From contig JAPFDX010000015.1 in the NCBI GenBank assembly GCA_026168605.1, positions 62,001 to 126,000 on the forward strand: 64,000 bases of DNA, given 5' to 3'. The notes below the pieces were generated by a model, which was not told the origin of the DNA, searched no databases, and saw nothing but the letters and a program-made list of their open reading frames with translations. Below are positions 8,449 through 18,594 of this stretch, piece after piece (the stretch's first letter is position 1; every line of letters begins with the position of its first letter). The translations under genes and the position numbers were made by a program. This DNA is from Roseburia sp. (GTDB lineage Bacteria; Bacillota; Clostridia; Lachnospirales; Lachnospiraceae).

Positions 8449-9759
8449 TTGGGCATCGGGAAAGAGACAGGGGACAATTCGGAAGACAAAAAGGGGAAAG
8501 ACTGGGATGTGAAACAGTATCTGACAATCGCACTTCTGACGTTTGGTACAGTGTGCGGCTGTATACTGTTTTTCTTTATGGTATACCGTTATCACGGCTT
8601 TGCAGATTTCTGGAGGAATCTGGTCTGGATTTTGCAGCCGATCACGATCGGCGTGATCCTGGCATATCTTTTGAATCCGGTTATGATGTTTATTGAGAAA
8701 TATCTGCTGAAGTTTGCACTGCCGCGCATGAAAAGTGAGAAGCGCGCACGCAAGTTGGGGCGCGCCGTGGCGATCGCAGGGGCGCTGCTGTTTCTCGCAG
8801 GGATCTTGATCCTTTTGTTCTGGGTGGTTGTGCCGTCGGTGACGCGCAGTATCCAGAATATGATCTCCGTATTTCCGAGCGAGGTCAATAATCTGATCCG
8901 GTGGGTCGAGGATTTCACAAAAGGGGATTCCCAGATGGCGGAGATGGTCAGCGACGGAATTGAGAAGGCGGGCGTGATGCTCCAGACTTTTGTGGAGAAA
9001 GAGCTGCTGCCGCAGGCACAGGTATATCTCGCCTCTATTACAAGCGGTGTCATCTACGGTGTGAAGCTTGTGACCAATATACTCGTCGGTGTGATCGTCT
9101 CTGTCTATGTGCTCTCGAGCAAAGAGACGTTTGCGGGGCAGGCGAAGAAAATTGTTTACGCGGTTTTGAAACCGGCACGTGCAAATCTTGTGATCAAGAC
9201 GGTGCGAAAGAGCAACGAGATATTCGGCGGCTTTATCTCCGGAAAACTGCTGGATTCCGCGATTATCGGCGTGCTGGCGTACATTGTGCTTGCCATTATG
9301 AAAATGCCTGATACGATGCTGCTCGCGGTGATCATCGGCGTGACAAACGTAATCCCGTTTTTCGGACCGTTTATCGGGGCGATCCCGTCCTTTATCATCG
9401 TCGTATTGCAAAATCCGGTGCAGGGGCTTTATTTCCTGATATTTATCTTTATTTTGCAGCAGATCGATGGAAATATCATCGGCCCAAAGATTCTTGGCGA
9501 CTCGACCGGAATTACGCCGTTCTGGGTGGTGACCTCCATTCTGGTATTTGGCGGTCTCTGGGGATTTCCGGGGATGCTGCTCGGCGTTCCGGTCATGGCG
9601 GTGCTCCAGTACATCGTGCGGAATCTGCTGGCTTACGCGCTCAAAAAGCGCGGGCTTGTGTCCGATACGGCAAGCTATGTGAAACTGTTGCGGGTGGATA
9701 AAAAGACGAATGAACTCATCTATTCTGACGAGCAGGAGACAGAGCATCCGGAGCGCTGA
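8449..9759 (+). CDS. AI-2E family (PerM/YdbI-type) membrane transporter
   Basis: 436 residues from a TTG start at 8449 preceded by AGAGGAAG. It has a charged N terminus, paired membrane helices near 25-45 and 60-80, another at about 105-125, a soluble helical region, and a C-terminal group of helices with the family motif FGPFIGAIPS and the later PKILGDSTGITPFWV. Members export small molecules or ions; despite the family name, autoinducer-2 transport is shown for only a few. Its own promoter suggests monocistronic expression. Confidence 0.88.
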   Translation: MGIGKETGDNSEDKKGKDWDVKQYLTIALLTFGTVCGCILFFFMVYRYHGFADFWRNLVWILQPITIGVILAYLLNPVMMFIEKYLLKFALPRMKSEKRARKLGRAVAIAGALLFLAGILILLFWVVVPSVTRSIQNMISVFPSEVNNLIRWVEDFTKGDSQMAEMVSDGIEKAGVMLQTFVEKELLPQAQVYLASITSGVIYGVKLVTNILVGVIVSVYVLSSKETFAGQAKKIVYAVLKPARANLVIKTVRKSNEIFGGFISGKLLDSAIIGVLAYIVLAIMKMPDTMLLAVIIGVTNVIPFFGPFIGAIPSFIIVVLQNPVQGLYFLIFIFILQQIDGNIIGPKILGDSTGITPFWVVTSILVFGGLWGFPGMLLGVPVMAVLQYIVRNLLAYALKKRGLVSDTASYVKLLRVDKKTNELIYSDEQETEHPER

Positions 9760-9799
9760 AAATTTATGTCTTCGGGAGCGTTTTCTGCGGCGATAATTT

Positions 9800-9828
9800 T
9801 TGACATCTTAAGATGCGTATGATAAACT
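9800..9828 (+). promoter_or_regulatory. SigA-type promoter of the TPR/P-loop gene
   Basis: Consensus TTGACA, 17 bp, TAAACT; the start would lie near 9835. Confidence 0.65.
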
Positions 9829-9875
9829 AAAAGTTAAAGAAAATAGATAAATTTGGGCATTTTGAGGTGGCACGA

Positions 9876-12638
9876 TTGGATAAATATGAATACAAGATAA
9901 AGCTGGATCAGATGAAGTCTCTCGCCGCAGAGCACAAGTACGAAGCGGCGGCGGAGCTTGCAGATACAATTAACTGGCACAAGATAAAAAATGTCAACGC
10001 ACTGATGAAAGCAGGCGAGATCTACGAGAAGGTAGAGCGCTATGAGGAGAGCCGTGATATTCTTCTGATGGCGTATGACCGTTCGCCCATCGGGCGCATG
10101 ATCATTTACCGTCTGGCGGAAGTCGCCATCAAGATGGGAAATTACAGTGAGGCGAAGGAATACTACGATGAGTTTGTCGAGATTGCACCGCATGACAATC
10201 TGAAATATGTACTGCGTTATGAGATAAGCAAGGCGCAGGGCGCGGACGTCAATACGCTGATTGCCATACTGGAAGAACTGAAAGAGCAGGAATATCTGGA
10301 GGAGTGGGCGTTTGAGCTCGCTTGTCTGTACCACCGGGCGGGGATGAGTGAGAAGTGTATTGAAGCGTGCGATGAGCTGATCTTGTGGTTTGGCGACGGA
10401 CCGTATGTGGAGCACGCGCTGGAGCTCAAGATGCTCTACCAGCCGCTGACGCGCCAGCAGGAGGAGAAATACCGCGGATTCCGTCAGAAAAAAGAGGGAA
10501 TGATCGAGGTGACGCCGGATGAACCGTTGGAGTCCGGCGAGATCATCAGCGAGACGGTACAGATTCCGAAGGTGAAACTCAATCCGGAGCGGTTTAACAC
10601 ACAGAATCTCCAGGAGGAGCTGCAAAAGAGTATGCAGCAGATCATGGAAGCCACGGAGAAGGAGACCGTGGACGACAGCATGGACAATATCAAGAAGCTG
10701 GTCGAGGATATCCCGTATTTGCAGATCCCAAAGGATGAAGAAGTGATCAGACAGCAGACGGCGGAAATGCCGCATATCGAGACGGATGCTGAGATTGACG
10801 ATTCCTTAAAGACGAATTTCAGGGAGTTTCTGGCGGAGGACAGGGACGGACAGATGAGTCTGTATGTGCCGGAGCACGGGCATATGGAGTCGCAGATCAC
10901 GGGACAGCTCTGCATTGACGAGGTTCTCGCCGAGTGGGAAAAGACCAAGCGCGCGGCGGAGGCGGCGCTTTTGGAGGCAGAGCAGCGCAAACTGGAATCC
11001 GCCAAGGCACGGGCGCTTCAGGAGGCGGGCGATATTATGGAACGTCTGGCGGATGTGATCCCGAAGCTGGATTCCGGGCTTACGCCGAAAGATCTTCTGG
11101 ATGAGCAGTATCTCGGCGGCAAGCCGATCGCGGAAGACAGGGCGGCAGAGATGGTTGCAAATATGAACCAGCTTTTGCAGCAGGAGATCGACCGTCTCTC
11201 CAATGAAAATGCACAGATCGACGAGCAGCTTGCGGCTGCCGGCCTGGTATCGGAAAGCGTTGCGCCGGCAGTGCGGACGATGGCAGGCGGCTACGGCAGC
11301 GGTGCCGGAGATATCGAGAACATTGACAATATTGGCAATACCGGGGCAGGTGCGGGATCAGCTTTCGCAGAGCCGGAGCAGGAGATTTTACCGGAGATAG
11401 ACGTCAGATCGGTGCTCTGGGACGAGCCGGAGCAGACGGCACCGGGTGCCGGGGAATTTGTGGGTGCCACAGAGCCGGAGATTGAGGATTTTGCGACCGT
11501 GGACACCGCGGATTTGGAGACAGCGGGTTCTGCAACTGGGGAAATGGCAGATTTCCAGACCACGGATTTGGAGACGGCAGGAACGGCGCGGGAAAGATTC
11601 CGGGTCGTACAGCCGGAAATGGCAGAGCCGGAATTTGCAGAGGCTGTCGAAGGGGAAATGACAGAGCCGGAGCAGGCGGTATATGAGAAAGAATCGGCGC
11701 AGGGAAGAACAGCGGAGGAGATCGAAGCGGAGCTTTTGGCGCAGATGGCGCGGGACATCCAGACGGAGGTTCAGACCGCATCCGGCAAAAGGCAGTCCAC
11801 ACAGCGCGTGAGACAGCCGCAGGTGGCAGTGCCGGAGGTTTCTGTTTCTGAGGAGGACGACGGACACGTGATCCGCAAGCTCTCCAAAGAGCAGCGGGAG
11901 CTTTTCACCTACTTTGTGCCGATCAGCGGCATGGAAAAGCAGCTCTGCCAGGCGCTTACGGGCGCGTCGGCGAGACTGACGTCGGGAAAGAGTGCGGCTA
12001 CGGGCAATATGATCATTCAGGGTGGAAAGGGAAGCGGTAAGACTGTGCTTGCGACAAGTGTGGTGAAGGCGCTCCAGAAGGAGTGCGGCAAGCCGGACGG
12101 ACGCATCGGCAAGATCGAGGCGTCCACACTGAACCAGAAGAATCCGGCGGTGCTTTTGGGGAAGGTGGCAGGAGGCTGCCTGATCATCGAGCGCGCCGGA
12201 GGCATTTCAAAGAGCACGGCGCACCAGTTGGGCGCACTTCTTGCGCGCGATACCAGCGGCGTACTGGTGATCATAGAGGATACGCCGAAGGGAATCCGCA
12301 AGGCGCTTAGCAGGGATGCGGAATTTGCCGCAAGATTTTCTGAGAAGATCAATATCCCGATCTTTACCAGCGATGAGCTTGTAATGTTTGCAAAATCCTA
12401 CGCAAGTGAGCTGGGATATACGATCGATGAGATGGGTGTGCTTGCCCTTTACAACTGCATCAGCAATATCCAGAAGCTCGACGAGGCGACGACCTTGACC
12501 GAGGTGAAAGAGATTGTCGACAAGGCGATTGCACGGGCGGAGCGCGGGGGACTGAAAAAGGCGTTCAGCATCATTACATCGCAGCGGTATGACGAGGATG
12601 ATTACATCATTCTCCGTGAGAAGGATTTTGAATTTTAA
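9876..12638 (+). CDS. Large cytoplasmic protein with TPR-like N terminus and C-terminal P-loop ATPase domain
   Basis: About 920 residues. I prefer TTG 9876, six bases after GAGGTG, over the GTG at 9867 that lies inside that ribosome binding site. Residues 1-190 are helical-repeat/TPR-like. Residues 200-480 are charged with coiled-coil stretches, and 480-660 are low in complexity (many Glu-Pro, Ala, Thr). The C-terminal 220 residues hold Walker A GGKGSGKT (near residue 720) and Walker B CLIIE, resembling CbxX/AAA-type ATPases. No signal or membrane segment. Partner and role unknown; probably co-transcribed with glgB 20 bp downstream. Confidence 0.75.
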   Translation: MDKYEYKIKLDQMKSLAAEHKYEAAAELADTINWHKIKNVNALMKAGEIYEKVERYEESRDILLMAYDRSPIGRMIIYRLAEVAIKMGNYSEAKEYYDEFVEIAPHDNLKYVLRYEISKAQGADVNTLIAILEELKEQEYLEEWAFELACLYHRAGMSEKCIEACDELILWFGDGPYVEHALELKMLYQPLTRQQEEKYRGFRQKKEGMIEVTPDEPLESGEIISETVQIPKVKLNPERFNTQNLQEELQKSMQQIMEATEKETVDDSMDNIKKLVEDIPYLQIPKDEEVIRQQTAEMPHIETDAEIDDSLKTNFREFLAEDRDGQMSLYVPEHGHMESQITGQLCIDEVLAEWEKTKRAAEAALLEAEQRKLESAKARALQEAGDIMERLADVIPKLDSGLTPKDLLDEQYLGGKPIAEDRAAEMVANMNQLLQQEIDRLSNENAQIDEQLAAAGLVSESVAPAVRTMAGGYGSGAGDIENIDNIGNTGAGAGSAFAEPEQEILPEIDVRSVLWDEPEQTAPGAGEFVGATEPEIEDFATVDTADLETAGSATGEMADFQTTDLETAGTARERFRVVQPEMAEPEFAEAVEGEMTEPEQAVYEKESAQGRTAEEIEAELLAQMARDIQTEVQTASGKRQSTQRVRQPQVAVPEVSVSEEDDGHVIRKLSKEQRELFTYFVPISGMEKQLCQALTGASARLTSGKSAATGNMIIQGGKGSGKTVLATSVVKALQKECGKPDGRIGKIEASTLNQKNPAVLLGKVAGGCLIIERAGGISKSTAHQLGALLARDTSGVLVIIEDTPKGIRKALSRDAEFAARFSEKINIPIFTSDELVMFAKSYASELGYTIDEMGVLALYNCISNIQKLDEATTLTEVKEIVDKAIARAERGGLKKAFSIITSQRYDEDDYIILREKDFEF

Positions 12639-12658
12639 AGCAAAAAGGGGTATGGGGT

Positions 12659-14557
12659 ATGGCAAATTTTTCTGAATTGGACCGTTATCTGTTCGGGCAG
12701 GCAACACATTACGACATTTACCGGAAGCTGGGAGCGCATCTGACGGATCAGTACGGGATCCGCGGCGTCTGTTTTGATCTGTGGGCGCCGAATGCCAGCA
12801 GGGTGTGGATCATTGGAACGTTCAACAACTGGGATGAGACCGCGAACGAGATGGAATGTCTGGAACCGGAGACGATGGGGATTTTTGAGCTTTTTATTCC
12901 GGGTGTGGAGGAAGGCGAGCTCTATAAGTATGTGATAGAGACGAAGGACGGAAAGCGTCTTTACAAGGCAGACCCGTATGCAAATTATGCGGAACTTCGT
13001 CCGGGGACGGCTTCGGCGATTGCGGATATTGACCATTTTAAATGGACGGATTCCAAATGGATGACGGACCGGGCAAAGACAGAGGACATTTATGCAGAAC
13101 CGATGGCGATTTATGAGGTGCATCCGGGCTCGTGGATGCGTCATCCGGGCAGGGAGGACGACGGCTTTTATACTTACAGAGAGCTGGCGGCAGCGCTGAT
13201 TCCGTATGTGACGGACATGGGTTACACGCACATTGAGCTGATGGGGATTTCAGAGTATCCGTATGACGGTTCCTGGGGGTATCAGGTCACCGGCTACTAT
13301 GCGCCGACTTCGCGCTATGGAACGCCGGAGGATTTTGCATATTTTGTAAATGAGTGCCATAAGCATAAGATCGGCGTTATTTTGGACTGGGTACCGGCGC
13401 ATTTTCCGCGCGACGCCCACGGGCTGGCAGAATTTGACGGCACCTGCCTTTACGAGTATGCAGATCCCAGAAAAGGAGAACACCCGGACTGGGGCACCAA
13501 AATTTTTGACTACGGAAAAAATGAGGTCAAAAATTTCCTGATCGGAAGCGCGCTGATGTGGATCGAGCACTATCATATTGACGGACTGCGCGTGGATGCG
13601 GTGGCGTCCATGCTGTACCTGGATTACGGCAAGCAGGAAGGGCAGTGGGTGCGCAACAAATACGGCGACAATAAAAATCTTGAGGCGATCGAGTTTTTTA
13701 AACATATCAATACACTGATCATTGGAAGGAATCCGGGCGCGGTGATGATCGCGGAGGAATCCACGGCATGGCCAAAGGTGACGGGACCGGTGGAGGAGGA
13801 TGGTCTGAATTTCAGCTATAAGTGGAATATGGGCTGGATGCATGACTTTCTGGATTATATGAAGCTGGATCCGTACTTCCGCAAAAATAATCATCACAAG
13901 ATGACTTTTGCCATGTCATACAACGAGAGTGAAAAATACATTCTGGTGCTCTCCCATGACGAGGTTGTGCATCTGAAATGCTCCATGCTCAACAAAATGC
14001 CGGGGCTTGGCATTGACAAGTACCGCAATCTGATGGCGGGCTACGCCTTTATGATGGGGCATCCGGGCAAAAAGCTGCTCTTTATGGGGCAGGAGTTTGC
14101 ACAGCAGCAGGAGTGGAGCGAGGAGCGCGAACTCGACTGGTATCTGCTTGAGAATCCGGATCATAAGCATATGCAAAACTGGGTGAAGGCGCTGTTACAT
14201 ATGTACCGGAAAAACCGTGCGCTCTATGAGCTTGACAGCAGTTGGAAGGGCTTTGAGTGGATCAATGCCAATGACGCCGACCGTAGCATTTACAGTTTCC
14301 TGCGCAAGAGCAAGGATGGCAAAAATAATTTGCTGTTTGTATGCAATTTTACTCCGATGGAGCGGAAGGATTATCGGGTAGGCGTTCCGAAAAAAGGGAA
14401 TTATAAGCTGATCCTGGACAGTGATGCGAAGGAGTTTGGAGGGGAAGGCGCAGAGCGGCCGGCAGTCTTTCGGGCAGAGCGTTCCGAGTGTGACGGCAGA
14501 CCATATTCGATTTCTTATCCGCTGTCCCCGTACGGGGTGGCAGTGTTCCGGTTTTAA
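12659..14557 (+). CDS. glgB: 1,4-alpha-glucan branching enzyme
   Basis: 632 residues, the usual length for GlgB. An N-terminal CBM48 module (FDLWAPNASRVWIIGTFNNW) precedes a GH13 barrel with the conserved DGLRVDAVASM (catalytic Asp), AEEST (catalytic Glu) and LSHDEVVH. It makes alpha-1,6 branches in glycogen. No other glycogen gene is in the window, so here glgB is separated from a glg operon. GGGGT precedes the ATG. Confidence 0.93.
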   Translation: MANFSELDRYLFGQATHYDIYRKLGAHLTDQYGIRGVCFDLWAPNASRVWIIGTFNNWDETANEMECLEPETMGIFELFIPGVEEGELYKYVIETKDGKRLYKADPYANYAELRPGTASAIADIDHFKWTDSKWMTDRAKTEDIYAEPMAIYEVHPGSWMRHPGREDDGFYTYRELAAALIPYVTDMGYTHIELMGISEYPYDGSWGYQVTGYYAPTSRYGTPEDFAYFVNECHKHKIGVILDWVPAHFPRDAHGLAEFDGTCLYEYADPRKGEHPDWGTKIFDYGKNEVKNFLIGSALMWIEHYHIDGLRVDAVASMLYLDYGKQEGQWVRNKYGDNKNLEAIEFFKHINTLIIGRNPGAVMIAEESTAWPKVTGPVEEDGLNFSYKWNMGWMHDFLDYMKLDPYFRKNNHHKMTFAMSYNESEKYILVLSHDEVVHLKCSMLNKMPGLGIDKYRNLMAGYAFMMGHPGKKLLFMGQEFAQQQEWSEERELDWYLLENPDHKHMQNWVKALLHMYRKNRALYELDSSWKGFEWINANDADRSIYSFLRKSKDGKNNLLFVCNFTPMERKDYRVGVPKKGNYKLILDSDAKEFGGEGAERPAVFRAERSECDGRPYSISYPLSPYGVAVFRF

Positions 14558-14627
14558 CCAGATGGGAAATCTCTCACGCAAAACTTAACAATCGGGCTGA
14601 TATTACCGATATATATATCAGCTATGG

Positions 14628-14675
14628 ATGGCGCATAGCGCCGCAGATTTTCTGCGGCAGGATATGCGCCATTTT
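14628..14675 (+). terminator. Long imperfect hairpin after glgB
   Basis: ATGGCGCATA (14628-14637) pairs with TATGCGCCAT (14663-14672), enclosing GCCGCAGA/TCTGCGGC. Only a short TTTTA follows, so termination is likely but not certain. Confidence 0.55.
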
Positions 14676-14704
14676 ATATCGGATTTTATTTGGGGAGAGT
14701 ACAG

Positions 14705-17700
14705 ATGAGAGTAGAGCAGCAGAATACGAATATCGTGGATAAATTAAAGAAGAGTATCGGACCGGAGAATCCGGAAAACAGACTTTTGGCAGAGATGTCC
14801 GCAAAAGAGGCATTTTTTGCGGGAGAGAAGACAGAGAAGACGGAGCATACCGAGTCGGTCAATTTAAAGGATGCGACTTATTTAAAGCCAAAGGCGGAGG
14901 AGAAAAAAAGCGCGCTGGAAAGTTATGAGCAGGGAAGCGCACTGGATGCGGCAGAGCGCAAGGACCAGATGGTGGTGCTCGCAGGTACGACCTCGGCTGA
15001 GGATTATGCCAAGATGCAGGAGAGCGGTTTCTCGCTGGATGAGACGTCCTCCAATACGATCGTGACAGAGACGGACAAGATCAAGGCACAGCTCGCAAAA
15101 GCCGGAGTTGATATTTCCTTTTTCGGGGATGACCTTAGCATGGAGGAACTGGAATCGATCGCAGGAAGCCCGGAGGCTGCCGCACAGATCGCGCGGGCGA
15201 TGCAGCAGGCGGATCTTCCGTGTACGGAGGAGAATGTCAGGGACGCCGCGGAGGCGTTAAACATGGCGGGTACTCTGGGAAAACCGGACGCGGGAGCAGT
15301 GAAATATCTGCTCGACAATGGACTTCCCCCAACGATTGAAAATCTGTATAAAGCGGAGCACAGCAGCAACAAATTGCCAGTCTCCGGTACGCCGGTCGAT
15401 ATGGAAGCGCTGCACGGGCAGGTGGAGCGTGTGATCGGGGAGGCGGGACTTCCGGTCAACGACGAGACACTGGCAGAAAGTAAGTGGATGGTGGAGAACA
15501 ATATTCCGCTGAATGCAGAAAATTTAGAGTATGTTCATCGCCTGCATGAGACGGCGCTTCCGGCAGACAGCGGGATGCTGCTTGAGGGAATTGCATCTGC
15601 AGTTGCAGAGGGAGGACGTCCGCAGGATGCGCTGTTGCTGCCGGGGTACAGTCTTAGCGAGCAGGCAGAGAAGGCATATGATACGCTGCAGCAGGCGACA
15701 GATGCAGATCTTGGTTATCTCACAGAGCATGGAATGGAGCTGACCATCAAAAATCTTTCCCATGCCATCGCCGCACGGGAAGCGACTGCCGCAAACGGCA
15801 GCGTGACAGAGGGCGGTGTGGCGGAAAGCTATACACAGCAGGGGCTTGCGCTTGTCACGGCGCGCAGACAGCTTGAGGAAGCGCGTCTTGCCATGACGGC
15901 GGAGGCGAACTACGCATTGTTAAAACGCGGGATCCAGATCGACACACAGCCGCTTGCAAAGCTTGTGGAGGAGCTGCGCGCGGTTGAAAATTCCTATTAT
16001 GAGAATCTGCTCCGCGGGCAGGGCGTGGAGGCGTCCGGCGAGAATGTGTCCGTGCTGCGGGAAACTGCCGAGAAGATCGCGGACTTAAAGAGTGCTCCGG
16101 CTTATGTCCTCGGCATGAGGGAGATTCGTACGGCTACCGTGGACGAGGTACATACGAGAGCGGAGGAGATGCGGGAAGCATTCCTGCGGGCGAATGAGCG
16201 CTATGAGACGCTGATGACAGCCCCGCGCGCAGATCTGGGAGATTCCATTCAGAAGGCATTTCGCAATGTGGATGATATTCTGGCAGATCTCGGAGTGGAT
16301 GCGACAGAGGCAAACCGCAGGGCAGTCCGCATTCTGGGATATAATGAGCTTCCGGTGACGCCTGAGCATATCGCGGAGGTAAAAGCAGTGGACGAAGAGG
16401 TGCAGCGGACCTTCCGCAATTTGAAACCTGCGACTGTCATAGAGATGATCCGCCGCGGCATCAATCCGCTTGATATGGATTTTGCAAGTGTGAATGAGGC
16501 GGCAGAGCAGATTGCCGCAGAGAATGGCAGTGCGGAGGACAGCCGGAAGTTTGGGGAATTTTTGTGGAAACTGGAGCATGACCATGCGATCAGCGAGGAG
16601 GAGCGTGATTCCTATATCGGTACCTACCGTCTGATCCATCAGGTAGAACAGACGGATGGTGCGGTGATCGGTGCGCTGCTGCATCAGGGCACGGATATCA
16701 CGATGCGCAATCTCATGATGGCGGTGCGCAACGCCCGCCACAGTGGAAAAATGGACTACACGGTGGATGACAGCTTCGGGGAAAAGGAGCAGAGCAGCTC
16801 TCTCTCCGGTTCGATCACAGAACAGATGGAGACGGCATACCAGAAAAACTGTCTGAAGGATGCGGCGGACATACTGACTCCGCACCGGATGAAACAGTTG
16901 ATGCGCGATGAAGCTGCGTGGGAGGATCTCACGCCAGAGCAGTTGAAGGAAGCCTTGCAGCAGGCGGACGGTGATGCGCAGGAGAGACTGGCGGATGCGG
17001 CATATGCCAGAGAGCAGCTCGCACGTCTGACGCAGAGTGCAAATGTGACCGAGGATATTTATGCGGTTTTGGAAAAGTATGATATGCCGAATACGGTATC
17101 GAATATTCTGGCAATGGAGGCAATGCTTAGAAACCGCAACGGTATGTTCCGCCAGATTTTTGGAAATGGCACGAAGGAAGCCGGAGAGGAAGTCGGCGCG
17201 GATGATATAGAAGAGATGAAGCAGAAGGTGCTGGATGCATTCGGCGAGGCGATCGCAGCGCCGGAGGAGATGGCAGAAGCGCAGGAGAAGCTTGGCGTAC
17301 TCGCGGAGAATGTCATGCGCGGAATGATAGAGAAGGATGATGTGACAAGCATTGATGTGAGAGAGATGCGCCTTTTGTCCGCACAGCTTTCGATCAGCAA
17401 TGCACTCACAAAGCACGAGCAGTATTCCGTTCCGGTTATGACGGGAGACGGTGTGGTGAGCGTGTCTCTTAAGATTGTCCGCGGTGTGGATAAGAAGGGC
17501 GTTGTCGATATCACGATGGAAAGCGCGCTGCGCGGCAAGATTGCGGCAACCTTCCATGCGAAAGAGCAGGGCGTGACCGGACTGATCGCCGCGGAGAGCG
17601 GAGAGACAAGAGAGCTGTTAGAGCAGCACCGGGAAGAACTGTTGGAAGGACTGACCGGGGAGCAGGCAGCGGATATTCATTATGCACATATTGAGGATTT

Positions 17701-17845
17701 GGATCTGAACCGCTTTGGAAGCTTTGCGGGCAGTGCCGGGGAGCAGGAGACTCCGGCTGGCGGAGAAAAAAATTACCAGGTACAGACCACCCGCTTGTAT
17801 CAGATCGCAGAGACCTTTATCCGCCAGATGCGCGAAGTGTTATAA
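14705..17845 (+). CDS. 1046-residue helical repeat protein, possibly DUF6240 type
   Basis: The ATG at 14705 follows GGGGAGAG. There is no signal peptide or membrane segment. A degenerate unit, roughly L..nGlP.T.eNL..a, recurs at about residues 164, 199, 261, 337, 404, 542, 580, 657 and 788 (for example DNGLPPTIENL, ENNIPLNAENL, EHGMELTIKNL). The spacers are helical and Glu/Ala rich. The C-terminal 150 residues differ and look alpha/beta. From memory it may match DUF6240, which I could not check. The 3' end overlaps the convergent cwlD gene by 6 bp. Function unknown. Confidence 0.7.
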   Translation: MRVEQQNTNIVDKLKKSIGPENPENRLLAEMSAKEAFFAGEKTEKTEHTESVNLKDATYLKPKAEEKKSALESYEQGSALDAAERKDQMVVLAGTTSAEDYAKMQESGFSLDETSSNTIVTETDKIKAQLAKAGVDISFFGDDLSMEELESIAGSPEAAAQIARAMQQADLPCTEENVRDAAEALNMAGTLGKPDAGAVKYLLDNGLPPTIENLYKAEHSSNKLPVSGTPVDMEALHGQVERVIGEAGLPVNDETLAESKWMVENNIPLNAENLEYVHRLHETALPADSGMLLEGIASAVAEGGRPQDALLLPGYSLSEQAEKAYDTLQQATDADLGYLTEHGMELTIKNLSHAIAAREATAANGSVTEGGVAESYTQQGLALVTARRQLEEARLAMTAEANYALLKRGIQIDTQPLAKLVEELRAVENSYYENLLRGQGVEASGENVSVLRETAEKIADLKSAPAYVLGMREIRTATVDEVHTRAEEMREAFLRANERYETLMTAPRADLGDSIQKAFRNVDDILADLGVDATEANRRAVRILGYNELPVTPEHIAEVKAVDEEVQRTFRNLKPATVIEMIRRGINPLDMDFASVNEAAEQIAAENGSAEDSRKFGEFLWKLEHDHAISEEERDSYIGTYRLIHQVEQTDGAVIGALLHQGTDITMRNLMMAVRNARHSGKMDYTVDDSFGEKEQSSSLSGSITEQMETAYQKNCLKDAADILTPHRMKQLMRDEAAWEDLTPEQLKEALQQADGDAQERLADAAYAREQLARLTQSANVTEDIYAVLEKYDMPNTVSNILAMEAMLRNRNGMFRQIFGNGTKEAGEEVGADDIEEMKQKVLDAFGEAIAAPEEMAEAQEKLGVLAENVMRGMIEKDDVTSIDVREMRLLSAQLSISNALTKHEQYSVPVMTGDGVVSVSLKIVRGVDKKGVVDITMESALRGKIAATFHAKEQGVTGLIAAESGETRELLEQHREELLEGLTGEQAADIHYAHIEDLDLNRFGSFAGSAGEQETPAGGEKNYQVQTTRLYQIAETFIRQMREVL

Positions 17846-18535
17846 GAGCGATTCTGTCTCCAGATATTTTAAAATACCCATATAGATCGCACGGGCAAGC
17901 TTGTTCTGGTAATCGTCATCCAGCAATAAAGCCGCTTCGTCCGGATTACTTAAAAACCCACATTCTACGATCACCGTAGGTGTGGGTGTTTTTTTGAGCA
18001 GATAATAGCTCTCATTTGCTTTTGCGACCCGCTTGTTTTCGGGGTCTACACGCGAGACGAGACTTTCCTGAAGGGTCTCTGCGAGTAGTTTCCCCTGGGT
18101 TGACTGACCATAATAGAATACCTGCGCGCCCTTCACTTCCGGAGATGGGTAGCTGTTCTGGTGCAGGCTGACAGTGAAAACGGGATTGGCGTCGGAGATG
18201 ATCTCACAGCGCTTTTGCATATCGGAAGCCTTCTTATTTGTCGCATCTGCCGGATAGAGTCCGGCGTCGGAATCTCTGGTGAGCACGACAGAAATCTTTT
18301 TTTGCTCGAGAAGATCACGAAGCTTTAGCGCGAGCGAGAGGTTGATGTCCTTTTCGAGGGCATCGTTGACGCCGACCTTGCCGGGATCACTGCCGCCATG
18401 ACCGGCGTCTATGACGATACAGATTTTCTTTTCTTCTGTCCGTGCGCTCTGCACATAGACAGCGCCCTGTCTGGCGAGAAAAAAGGAGGCGGTGAGCAGG
18501 CAGAGTACCATGATGAGTTCCAGCTTTTTTTTCAT
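17840..18535 (-). CDS. cwlD: Germination-type N-acetylmuramoyl-L-alanine amidase
   Basis: 231 residues. The N-terminal KKK plus a hydrophobic segment (about 8-28) act as signal or anchor, and an Amidase_3 domain fills the rest: IDAGHGGSDPG with zinc-binding His, a Glu about 15 residues later, SLHQNS, and catalytic Glu in VIVECGFLSN. CwlD removes stem peptides from cortex muramic acid to allow muramic-lactam formation in spores. The start ATG abuts the T run of an intrinsic terminator and has no clear ribosome binding site. Confidence 0.88.
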   Translation of the reverse strand: MKKKLELIMVLCLLTASFFLARQGAVYVQSARTEEKKICIVIDAGHGGSDPGKVGVNDALEKDINLSLALKLRDLLEQKKISVVLTRDSDAGLYPADATNKKASDMQKRCEIISDANPVFTVSLHQNSYPSPEVKGAQVFYYGQSTQGKLLAETLQESLVSRVDPENKRVAKANESYYLLKKTPTPTVIVECGFLSNPDEAALLLDDDYQNKLARAIYMGILKYLETESLL

Positions 18536-18588
18536 AAAAAATTCCCGGAAATTCGTTTATAGAATCTTATTCACGAATCCCGGGAATT
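18535..18588 (-). terminator. Intrinsic terminator between the GH18 gene and cwlD
   Basis: On the minus strand AATTCCCGG/CCGGGAATT (18588-18580 with 18548-18540) plus an inner ATTCG/CGAAT stem, followed by TTTTTT that runs directly into the cwlD ATG. Confidence 0.75.
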
Positions 18589-18594
18589 ATGAAG

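Noticed and set aside
8320-9747. 475-codon open frame on the minus strand
   Set aside because: It is antisense to the AI-2E family gene, His/Arg/Gln rich and without domain logic: a mirror frame of a well-supported gene.
16085-17557. 490-codon open frame on the minus strand
   Set aside because: Antisense to the repeat protein, rich in His, Arg and Cys, with no ribosome binding site.
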